Assembly: GCA_947627965.1 (NCBI GenBank)
Contig: CANQYA010000020.1
Coordinates: 1-11,765 of the forward strand
DNA: 11,765 nucleotides
Direction of reading: 5' to 3'
From: an uncultured Bacilli bacterium
Lineage (GTDB): Bacteria; Bacillota_I; Bacilli_A; RF39; UBA660
Both the position numbers and the translations under genes were made by a program. Below are positions 1 through 6,554 of this stretch, piece after piece. Below the pieces are notes generated by a model that saw only the letters and a program-made list of their open reading frames with translations, searched no databases and was not told the origin of the DNA. The stretch's first letter is position 1, and every line of letters begins with the position of its first letter.

Positions 1-676
1 CATATTGTACTTGAGCTCTATAACCCTCAGTATATAAATTCATTACTCTTTCTTGCCAATTAGAACCATATTTCTTTTTTAAGTCTTTCTCTGAATAAGA
101 AGAAGTTAAAAACTTCATAAAATCATTTGAAGATTTTTGCATCTTACTAGTAACAACTGGATCTAAAGAAGAAACCTTTTCTCCAGTATGTTCATATATT
201 AAAGAAATACGTGTACTAACATTATAAGAATGTATATCAATTTCTTCACCAGTTGTATTAGATAATATTTTACTACTAGATAAATCATAATTATTATTTA
301 GTTGTTCTTCTTTTTCTCGTTCTGTCTCTTTTTCTTTATCTTTCTCAACTGTTTTCTCTTTTTCTTTTTCTTCTTTTTCATTAATAGTATTAGAAGCATC
401 AGCTTTAGCTCTATTAATTATATCTTTTTCAGATATAACTTCTTTTGTTTCTTCTTCTTCTATGATTGGTTCTTCTTCTATAGTAGGTTCTTCTTCTTTT
501 AAAATACCCATTTCAAAAGCTTGATCTTTAGCCATTTTTGTAGCTTCACGATCTAATTGGTCTATTCTTGCCTTTAATTCTTCTATAACTTTCTCGTCAG
601 TTTCACTAGCTAATCTTTCAGTTATTTTTCGCTTTTCTTCAGTAATTTGCTCTAATTCTTCAATAAATTGTTCCAT
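1..676 (-). CDS. Highly charged protein of unknown function, N-terminal 225 residues (runs off left edge)
   Basis: Reading the minus strand from ATG at 676 gives 225 codons without a stop up to the window edge, so this is the N-terminal part of a longer protein. The start is supported by TAGGTGAT eight bases upstream. Residues 1-60 are rich in Glu, Lys, Leu and Ile with heptad-like spacing (probable coiled coil). Residues about 60-80 are strongly acidic (runs of Glu with Pro), and about 98-127 are almost pure Lys/Glu (KEEKEKEK type). After about residue 128 the composition becomes ordinary, with a segment containing KKKYGSNWQERV near residue 205 that looks like the start of a folded domain. 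There is no signal peptide or membrane segment, so it is probably cytoplasmic. It follows the T4SS-like operon in the same direction but behind a terminator, so any functional link is only positional. I do not recognise the family. The plus-strand reading opposite the Lys/Glu tract is an artefact. Confidence 0.78.
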   Translation of the reverse strand, partial: MEQFIEELEQITEEKRKITERLASETDEKVIEELKARIDQLDREATKMAKDQAFEMGILKEEEPTIEEEPIIEEEETKEVISEKDIINRAKADASNTINEKEEKEKEKTVEKDKEKETEREKEEQLNNNYDLSSSKILSNTTGEEIDIHSYNVSTRISLIYEHTGEKVSSLDPVVTSKMQKSSNDFMKFLTSSYSEKDLKKKYGSNWQERVMNLYTEGYRAQVQY

Positions 677-700
677 ATATAAATCACCTATTATAATAAT

Positions 701-728
701 ATCATATTTTTATAATTTTTTTATTCAA
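701..728 (-). promoter_or_regulatory. Possible promoter of the left-edge charged-protein gene
   Basis: On the minus strand, TTGAAT (728-723) and TATGAT (706-701) are separated by 16 bases, just downstream of the hairpin that ends the preceding operon. The match is moderate and the surroundings are almost pure A/T, so chance matches are easy. A TATAAT slightly nearer the gene is an alternative -10. Confidence 0.35.
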
Positions 729-732
729 AACA

Positions 733-763
733 AAATGAATATGTCAATTTGACATATTCATTT
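733..763 (-). terminator. Intrinsic terminator after the VirB6-like gene
   Basis: A perfect inverted repeat has 15-base arms (AAATGAATATGTCAA and its complement) around a single central base; the real loop is probably 5 or more bases. It begins three bases past the TAA stop of the VirB6-like gene. On the minus strand the stem is followed by TTTTGTTTTGAAT, a broken T tract. It separates the two-gene operon from the left-edge gene. A nearly symmetric 31-base palindrome could also be a protein site, but its position fits a terminator. Confidence 0.75.
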
Positions 764-766
764 ACA

Positions 767-2764
767 TTACTTAAGATTAAAACCGATTGGTTGTACAGGT
801 TTAGCACTAGGTACTGAGCCCATTACTTGATTTACAACTTGGTTAACTTCTTGTGTTACGACACTATTAGGATTTTTAGCTTCTTTAACTACTTGTTCTA
901 CAACTTGATTAACCGTATCAGCTGTAATAGGTTTGTCACCTGCTTTTTCATTTACAATTCTTGTTACATCGCTAGCAGGAACACTTAATTTTTGACCAAG
1001 TTCTTGATTAACACTTTGAACTAAATTATCAACTGTAGGAGGTTGTCCATTAGCCAAAGTAGTCATGGAAGCATTAACATTAGCCTTAATGCCACTTAAA
1101 TCGTCAACAGAACTAATTTTCAACCTAGCAACTATATCAGTATTTACCATACTATCAGTGATAGCCTCTTTGCTTACAGTAGGATTGTTAGTAATTTGTG
1201 ATTGAGCAATTGTTCTAAGATCTTGCTTACGTTGATTTTCAGCCTCAATACCTTCCTTCTTTTGCTCGTTTTCTAATGACTTACGTTCACTTATCATAGC
1301 TTTAACATTAGCATCATTGTTTGCCATTTTGGAATTATATGCTTCCTTACCTGCACCACTTGTAGCAGAGAAACCTTGACTTGCAGAAGACAAACCTGGT
1401 ACTTGTCCAAGAGCCGACTTACCAAATCCACCAAGTGACTTAAATGTTGAAGCCCTTTGTGCTGCATTTATTCCTTTAAGTTTTTGTTGGTACTCTTCTT
1501 TAGTTAAATCACCTTTTTTGTAAGCTTTTCTAGCTTGTAAATGCTGTGATGTTCCAGAAATTGCAGAACTTGATTGAGCAAAAGCAGTACCAGCGGCAGC
1601 ACCACCAAAAGCTAGTGCTCCAAAAGCAACACCTTTCACTGCCCCACCAACTGTTTTTAAAACCTTTGTAGCAGAGGATTCTTGCTCAAGATCTAAGCCA
1701 AATATGGAACCAATAATTTTAGGTAAATCCATTATAAATCCTAATGTTGCTACTATTATGAAAGCTCTAAGCAAGAAATCGTTGTTGGCTAATAAAGAAC
1801 CGTAAGTATAAGTATCTGGTGTCTCTTGCATTAAGGTAACAATAAACACTAAAAACCATAAAGTTAAATACCTAATAAACAAAACTAAATATGTACTAAG
1901 AACCGCATTACGCCAATTTTTAAATGCACCATCGTCAGAGCCATTAATCATGTATTCGACCATGACTATTGGTGCTAACATTTGAAAAATTAACAATTTT
2001 AAAAATCTAACCAATAAATCTAAACCAAACTTAATTAATAAGTAAAGTACATATCCTAATACTACCGTAGATATTATAAAGAAATAGGTATAGTCATGAT
2101 CCTTATAACCCATTCCCATAAAACCACCACTATTAATATCAATTAAAGACAAATCCCCTTTTGAAACAGCCTTATCAAACTCTCTTTTTACTTTATCACT
2201 CGCACTAGCCGACGGGCTTACAAAGCCAGTTAATATGTATGTACCTATAAATCTTCCACCATTATTCATGGTCCTTTTTACCATACCAGCCATATCCTCA
2301 GGAATAAATAATGATTGCAAGACTTGATCTTTAATAATAGAAGCCTGTAAACTATTTGCAAATTTAAAAATAGTTGGAACTAAAAGTATACCTGCCATTC
2401 CCACAATAATTCTTTTAATTAATGTTTGCATTCCCGCCTTTTGATCAGAAATTAAATCAGGTGACATAATATATTTTATTAAAGTCATAGCCAATCTAAA
2501 AAATACAAACAAACCAATAAAGACATAAACTTTAGCCATAATGGCATTAATTATCTCAGTATTAAATAATTCACCTTCAGCAATCAATTTAAAATAATCA
2601 AATACATATGAAATAAAGCCAACAAGCTTACAATCAATGAAAAAGCCTATTCCCTTTATTAAATATAGAATTCCACCTGCTGCCAGCCAGCCAAATAATC
2701 CAATCTCACCAGCTGCCATTATCATGGCCAAAATTCTCTGTGTCGCTGCTAATGGATCCACCAT
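767..2764 (-). CDS. Polytopic membrane protein, VirB6/TrbL-like T4SS component
   Basis: 665 residues. Residues 1-360 hold about seven hydrophobic segments (near 21-43, 76-100, 113-135, 225-247, 249-271, 287-312, 328-347), with a soluble loop at about 136-222 that is probably extracytoplasmic. A Gly/Ala-rich hydrophobic stretch lies at 371-398, followed by a roughly 265-residue hydrophilic Gln/Asn/Ser/Ala-rich tail. Many membrane spans, a central loop, a conserved-looking Trp region (FKNWRNAVLSTYL near 281-293) and a long polar C-terminus are how VirB6/TrbL proteins and the mycoplasma ICE transmembrane family (Mbov_0396 type, from memory) look. Such proteins form the inner-membrane channel of type IV secretion systems. 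The start is fixed by a perfect AGGAGGTGAT. It lies 17 bases after a pilin-like gene, an order known from conjugation operons, but no ATPase gene follows. The tail carries degenerate PxxxxxV..VN repeats. It could instead be an unrelated polytopic protein; the assignment rests on architecture. Confidence 0.6.
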   Translation of the reverse strand: MVDPLAATQRILAMIMAAGEIGLFGWLAAGGILYLIKGIGFFIDCKLVGFISYVFDYFKLIAEGELFNTEIINAIMAKVYVFIGLFVFFRLAMTLIKYIMSPDLISDQKAGMQTLIKRIIVGMAGILLVPTIFKFANSLQASIIKDQVLQSLFIPEDMAGMVKRTMNNGGRFIGTYILTGFVSPSASASDKVKREFDKAVSKGDLSLIDINSGGFMGMGYKDHDYTYFFIISTVVLGYVLYLLIKFGLDLLVRFLKLLIFQMLAPIVMVEYMINGSDDGAFKNWRNAVLSTYLVLFIRYLTLWFLVFIVTLMQETPDTYTYGSLLANNDFLLRAFIIVATLGFIMDLPKIIGSIFGLDLEQESSATKVLKTVGGAVKGVAFGALAFGGAAAGTAFAQSSSAISGTSQHLQARKAYKKGDLTKEEYQQKLKGINAAQRASTFKSLGGFGKSALGQVPGLSSASQGFSATSGAGKEAYNSKMANNDANVKAMISERKSLENEQKKEGIEAENQRKQDLRTIAQSQITNNPTVSKEAITDSMVNTDIVARLKISSVDDLSGIKANVNASMTTLANGQPPTVDNLVQSVNQELGQKLSVPASDVTRIVNEKAGDKPITADTVNQVVEQVVKEAKNPNSVVTQEVNQVVNQVMGSVPSAKPVQPIGFNLK

Positions 2765-2769
2765 AAATA

Positions 2770-2779
2770 ATCACCTCCT
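2770..2779 (-). promoter_or_regulatory. Strong ribosome binding site of the VirB6-like gene
   Basis: AGGAGGTGAT, a full anti-16S match, fills most of the 17-base gap between the stop of the upstream gene and the ATG at 2764, five bases from that start codon. It is the strongest Shine-Dalgarno in the window and implies efficient translation of the second gene of the operon. Confidence 0.85.
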
Positions 2780-2781
2780 AA

Positions 2782-4335
2782 TTAATCTTTAGTGTTCATT
2801 TCGTCGTCCCACGGTTTACTACCATTATTATTTGGTAAATTATGCTCACCGCTTTCTTGACCACTACCCTGTTCGTCGTTTTCTGTATTTCCAGTTGTAT
2901 CGTTATCGTCTTCTTCACTCGATCCTGTATTAGAATAAGTACCTTTTGAATTGAATAAACAATCAATATATTCTATCTTATCAACAAATGGAGCATTTGT
3001 ATCTTTTAGCATCGTTAACAATACTTGAACAATTGTTGGTAAGAAAATAAATATAACTACCACAATCAAACGTAATGCAATTGTCTTTTTCTTTTTAGGT
3101 AATTCTTCTTCCAAATTACCTGAAATAACAATTTTACCAATATCCAAAGCCGTTAAAACAATAGTTAGTGCTGGTACAGCAATAAAAATAATTCGTATTA
3201 TTTGACTTATAATTGGTGAAGTGTTTTTTAAAATTTTAGAACACAAAGCTCCTGACTTATCATCTGAACCACTAGGATCTTCTTCAGATAAAGTATATTT
3301 ATCCTCATAATTTCCCTTATCATACGTCAAGTTAATATCAAATATATCCGAAGTAAATTCGTATGTTATAGCTGAACTTGAATCAGAATTTGCAATAGGT
3401 AAAGGATCATTTAAATAAATAGTTTTATATGCCCCTAAAACTTCATTAATATTGGGGTATTCATAATATTTATAGATTTCTTCCCCATCCTTATTTTTTT
3501 TAGATTGTACGCTAAATTTAACATTACGCAAAGCATCGGCAAAGTCTTGTCCAGTTTTGCTAGTTTCATTTAATCTAGTTATTTCTCCATCTTTTTCAAC
3601 AAGAATTACATTATCATAAATAGTGAATTTTACATACTCGTCATTTCCAGATGCTTGAGATGCTTTCAATTTATAATAAATTTCGCCATTTGGTTCATCC
3701 ACTTTACTTAAAAGTGTATATCTCTCAGAAATAAGAATGGCAGAACTTTGTTCACCTGCGGCTTCTAAAGCATTCTTCCAGTTATCATACTTTTTATATT
3801 CTGCAATAGCGTCTTTAATAGTCCCAAATACCCCAAGACCTCCTGGAATAAATGACCTAAGAAAATTTTTACCAGTTGTTGCCAATACACCTTCTAAAAA
3901 ATTTTCATTTGTTAGGTCACACGCTGTTGCATCACATTCAATCTTAGAATTAAATTTATAGAATAATATGCTTCCCGCCCCTTCGGAATCATCATCGTTA
4001 GAAGAAAATTGAACAGAAAAAGCTTGTTTTGGACACGTTTTTACATCGGTAAGGGTTTCACTATACTTACCAAAATCATTAATGAATAAAACTGTGCTAC
4101 TTGTTACTTTAGCTGTATCTACTCCCGATACTTTATAAACTTGTCTATTTAAAATAAATTTTTTATCCTCTTCAGTTGCAGCGGCAGAATATTCATTGGT
4201 TATTAAACTACCGTCACTATAAATACATTCAATATTATAAGAAGATTGTTTTAAGCTATTTGCCTCAGCTCTAAAAGGCATTACAAAACAAAAAAAAGTA
4301 ATAAATAAAAATACTAATAACTTTCTATTTTTCAA
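2782..4335 (-). CDS. Secreted/membrane protein with large ectodomain and C-terminal VirB2/TrbC-like hairpin
   Basis: 517 residues. Residues 1-25 form a Sec signal peptide (NRK, hydrophobic core, likely cut after AEA at 23-25; no lipobox). Residues 26-365 are a soluble domain with no recognised fold, containing Cys37, 101, 134 and 139. Two hydrophobic helices (about 374-400 and 418-442) flank a short basic loop (LPKKKKT), and the chain ends in an acidic Ser/Asn/Gly/Glu tail (about 461-517). The hairpin, with PALTIVLTALDIGKIVI in the first helix and IFLPTIVQVLL in the second, resembles VirB2/TrbC and the mycoplasma ICE pilin-like family (Mbov_0395 type, from memory): termini outside, basic loop inside. 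Cys365 and Cys459 bracket the hairpin on the outer face and could pair. Translation starts at TTG: an in-frame TGA lies three codons upstream and the nearby ATG at 4340 is in another frame, reading ATG TTT TGA. It is first in a two-gene operon with the VirB6-like gene. Function is inferred; the ectodomain is unknown. Confidence 0.55.
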   Translation of the reverse strand: MKNRKLLVFLFITFFCFVMPFRAEANSLKQSSYNIECIYSDGSLITNEYSAAATEEDKKFILNRQVYKVSGVDTAKVTSSTVLFINDFGKYSETLTDVKTCPKQAFSVQFSSNDDDSEGAGSILFYKFNSKIECDATACDLTNENFLEGVLATTGKNFLRSFIPGGLGVFGTIKDAIAEYKKYDNWKNALEAAGEQSSAILISERYTLLSKVDEPNGEIYYKLKASQASGNDEYVKFTIYDNVILVEKDGEITRLNETSKTGQDFADALRNVKFSVQSKKNKDGEEIYKYYEYPNINEVLGAYKTIYLNDPLPIANSDSSSAITYEFTSDIFDINLTYDKGNYEDKYTLSEEDPSGSDDKSGALCSKILKNTSPIISQIIRIIFIAVPALTIVLTALDIGKIVISGNLEEELPKKKKTIALRLIVVVIFIFLPTIVQVLLTMLKDTNAPFVDKIEYIDCLFNSKGTYSNTGSSEEDDNDTTGNTENDEQGSGQESGEHNLPNNNGSKPWDDEMNTKD

Positions 4336-4340
4336 AACAT

Positions 4341-4346
4341 ATCACC
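4341..4346 (-). promoter_or_regulatory. Ribosome binding site deciding a TTG start
   Basis: GGTGAT (part of AGTGGGTGAT) lies five bases before TTG at 4335. The same frame is closed by the TGA inside this site, so no earlier in-frame start is possible under the standard code. The ATG at 4340 stops after two codons. TTG is therefore the best start, and it puts the signal peptide exactly at the N-terminus. Confidence 0.7.
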
Positions 4347-4378
4347 CACTATTGTATAACTTACTTTATTCTAAAATA

Positions 4379-4407
4379 ATTATATAGCAAAAATTATCTA
4401 TAATCAA
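4379..4407 (-). promoter_or_regulatory. Sigma-A-type promoter of the T4SS-like two-gene operon
   Basis: Minus-strand TTGATT (4407-4402), a 17-base spacer and a perfect TATAAT (4384-4379) lie between the end of topA and the pilin-like gene. Transcription would begin near 4372, about 37 bases before the TTG start. This makes the pilin-like and VirB6-like genes a unit of their own, not a topA readthrough product. Confidence 0.7.
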
Positions 4408-4408
4408 C

Positions 4409-4437
4409 AAAAAAAAAAGAAGAATTTTTTAGTCTTC
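4409..4437 (-). terminator. Weak putative terminator of topA
   Basis: A GAAGA/TCTTC stem (5 bp, 9-base loop) overlaps the last codons and stop of topA and is followed on the minus strand by ten T residues. A 6-bp A/T pairing of AAAAAA with the T run is an alternative. The T tract is convincing but the stem is weak, so some readthrough into the next operon is likely. Confidence 0.4.
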
Positions 4438-6450
4438 ATAATCACAACTACTACATTTTACTTTTTTCCCTTTATTAACTAACAATTCTCCACATTTAGG
4501 ACAAACATTTCCTGTTGGTAAATCCCAAACAGCAACTTTACACTTTGGATAATTACTACAACCATAAAAAGTTTTACCTTTTCTTGTTTTCTTTTCTATA
4601 ATATTCCCATTACATTTAGGACATTTACATATTTCTTTTACTTCTTTTTCTTCTTTTTTAATATATTTACATGTTGGATAATTACTACATGCTGTAAAAG
4701 TACCATACTTACCTTTTCTAAGTACTAAAGGACTTCCACAAGAAGGACATATTTCTCCTGTTTCTTTAGCTTTATTTTTATCCATATTTTTAAAAGCTTC
4801 TGTTACTTCAGGTTCAAATTTTTGATAAAAATCATTTAATATTTTTAATGATGCTTTCTCTCCTTCTGCTATTTTATCTAAATCTTCCTCCATCTCTTTA
4901 GTATATTCTACATTTATTAAATCTGAAAAGAACTCTTGTAATTTATCAGTTGTTTCTATTCCCATCTCTGTCGGTTTAAATTTTTTATCTTCTAATATTA
5001 CATATTCTCTTTCTTTAATAGTATCTATTGTTTTAGCATATGTAGATGGTCTACCTATTCCTAAGTCTTCCATTTCTTTTATTAGTTTAGCTTCTGTATA
5101 TCTAGCTGGTGGTTGAGTAAAGTGTTGTTCTTTATTTATTTCATTAGCTATTAATTCTTCTTTTTCTTTTAATTCTGGTAATATTTTATCTTCTTTTTTC
5201 TCATAATCTTTATAAACTTTTAAATATCCATCATATATTAATATTTGTCCTGTTGTTTTAAATTTATAATTATTATTATCTAATATAACAGTAGTTGCAT
5301 CTACTACAGCATCAGCCATAATACTAGCTAAAGCTCGATAATATATTAATGAATATAATTTGTATTCGTCATTTGTTAAATATTTTTTTACGCTTAAAGG
5401 GGTACGATTAACACTAGTAGGTCTTATTGCCTCATGGGCATCTTGAACATTATCTTTTTTCTTAGTTGTCTTTACATATCCTACATATTCTTTACCATAT
5501 TCTTTATCAATATAAGCATAACCACTTTTAATAAATTCATCACTTAAACGAATAGAATCTGTTCTCATATAAGTAATAAGTCCTACCGTCTCGTCTTCTA
5601 AATCTATTCCTTCGTATAGTTTTTGGGCTATCGACATGGTCTTTTTAGCTGTAAAATTTAATTTAGTTATAGCTTCTTGTTGTAAGGTACTAGTAATAAA
5701 TGGTGGTTTAGCTTTTTTATTTTTCTTCTTTTTCTCTATACTTTCTATTATAAATTTATCTTTAAGATTACTTAGTATTTTGTTAGCTTCTTCTTCGTTT
5801 TTAATAGTAATATCTTCGTTATTATAATTATATAGTTCTGCTTCAAAATCATTAAATATTCCTGTAATAGTCCAATATTCTTCTTTGATAAAATTAGCTA
5901 TTTCTCTTTCGCGATCAACTACTAATTTTAAAGCGACACTTTGTACTCTTCCAGCACTTTTTCCCCCTGTTTTATATTGCATTAATTTAGATAGTCTAAA
6001 ACCAATTATACGATCTAATATTCTTCTTGTTTCTTGACTATGAACTAAATTATCATCTATTTTTAAAGGATTTTTAAAAGCTTCAATAACTTTATCTTTA
6101 GTAATTTCATGGAATAAGATACGTTCATAGTCTTTATCTTTAATATCCAAAGTATCTTTTAAATGCCAACTTATAGCTTCCCCTTCACGGTCAGGGTCGG
6201 TAGCAAGATATATTTTTTCACTATTTTTAACATCTTTTTTTAAGTCCGCAATTACTTTTTTCTTACCAGGAATAGGTATATAGTTAGGTTTAAAGTCATT
6301 ATCAATATCTACTCCTAAACCATACTTACCAGTAGTTGCTAAATCTCTAATATGTCCTTTCGATGATACTACTTTATAATCTTTACCTAAATATTTTTCA
6401 ATAGTTTTACTTTTACTTGGAGATTCCACTATTACTAAATTTTTAGTCAT
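4429..6450 (-). CDS. topA: DNA topoisomerase I (type IA)
   Basis: 673 residues, normal for a Firmicutes TopA. It relaxes negative supercoils by cutting one DNA strand through a 5'-phosphotyrosine. The Toprim domain is at the N-terminus: Glu9 in VIVESPSKSKTI and the metal-binding TDPDREGEA (Asp85, Asp87, Glu89). SAGRVQSVALKLV is at 165-177, the catalytic Tyr294 is in GLITYMRTDS, DAHEAIRPTS is at 337-346 and QPPARYTEAKLIKEMEDLG is at 446-464. Three C-terminal four-Cys zinc ribbons follow (Cys568/571/588/594, Cys610/613/631/637, Cys650/653/666/669), so all catalytic and DNA-binding parts are intact. The start is supported by AAAGGAAGTGAT upstream of ATG at 6450. It has its own promoter and is flanked by terminators, so it appears monocistronic. 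It is a housekeeping gene with no sign of transfer. Confidence 0.97.
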   Translation of the reverse strand: MTKNLVIVESPSKSKTIEKYLGKDYKVVSSKGHIRDLATTGKYGLGVDIDNDFKPNYIPIPGKKKVIADLKKDVKNSEKIYLATDPDREGEAISWHLKDTLDIKDKDYERILFHEITKDKVIEAFKNPLKIDDNLVHSQETRRILDRIIGFRLSKLMQYKTGGKSAGRVQSVALKLVVDREREIANFIKEEYWTITGIFNDFEAELYNYNNEDITIKNEEEANKILSNLKDKFIIESIEKKKKNKKAKPPFITSTLQQEAITKLNFTAKKTMSIAQKLYEGIDLEDETVGLITYMRTDSIRLSDEFIKSGYAYIDKEYGKEYVGYVKTTKKKDNVQDAHEAIRPTSVNRTPLSVKKYLTNDEYKLYSLIYYRALASIMADAVVDATTVILDNNNYKFKTTGQILIYDGYLKVYKDYEKKEDKILPELKEKEELIANEINKEQHFTQPPARYTEAKLIKEMEDLGIGRPSTYAKTIDTIKEREYVILEDKKFKPTEMGIETTDKLQEFFSDLINVEYTKEMEEDLDKIAEGEKASLKILNDFYQKFEPEVTEAFKNMDKNKAKETGEICPSCGSPLVLRKGKYGTFTACSNYPTCKYIKKEEKEVKEICKCPKCNGNIIEKKTRKGKTFYGCSNYPKCKVAVWDLPTGNVCPKCGELLVNKGKKVKCSSCDYED

Positions 6451-6474
6451 GAGATCACTTCCTTTTCTTTTATA

Positions 6475-6503
6475 TTTATACTAGTTATTAATAATTTTGT
6501 CAA
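6475..6503 (-). promoter_or_regulatory. topA promoter
   Basis: Minus-strand perfect -35 TTGACA (6503-6498), a 17-base spacer and TATAAA (6480-6475). The predicted start point lies about 20 bases before the ATG, leaving a short leader with AAAGGAAGTGAT. It is one of the two best promoters in the window. Confidence 0.8.
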
Positions 6504-6537
6504 TAACAATGAATTTATCATACTGTTAGAAAGAAAA

Positions 6538-6554
6538 AGAACTATTAAAGTTCT
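6538..6554 (-). terminator. Intrinsic terminator of the ABC exporter operon
   Basis: An AGAACT/AGTTCT stem (6 bp) with loop TTAAT, followed on the minus strand by TTTTCTTTCT. The first arm includes the last two bases of the TAG stop of the downstream ABC gene. The stem is short but the position and T-rich tail fit, and the topA promoter begins right after it. Confidence 0.6.

Noticed and set aside
302..502. Phe-rich plus-strand reading frame
   Set aside because: It is the complement of the Lys/Glu-coding tract of the minus-strand left-edge gene, and its poly-Phe composition is what that tract gives in antisense.
733..763. The 31-base palindrome as an attachment site or phage/ICE boundary
   Set aside because: No integrase, tRNA or second copy in the window; its position after a stop codon fits a terminator better.
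3737..3961. Plus-strand reading frame of 74 residues
   Set aside because: Lies fully antisense within the pilin-like gene, with no ribosome site and no recognisable motif.
5636..5827. Plus-strand reading frame of 63 residues inside topA
   Set aside because: Antisense to intact, conserved topA sequence; Phe/Leu-rich low-complexity product.
6485..6494. TTATTAATAA palindrome inside the topA promoter spacer
   Set aside because: Ten bases of pure A/T symmetry are expected by chance in this composition.
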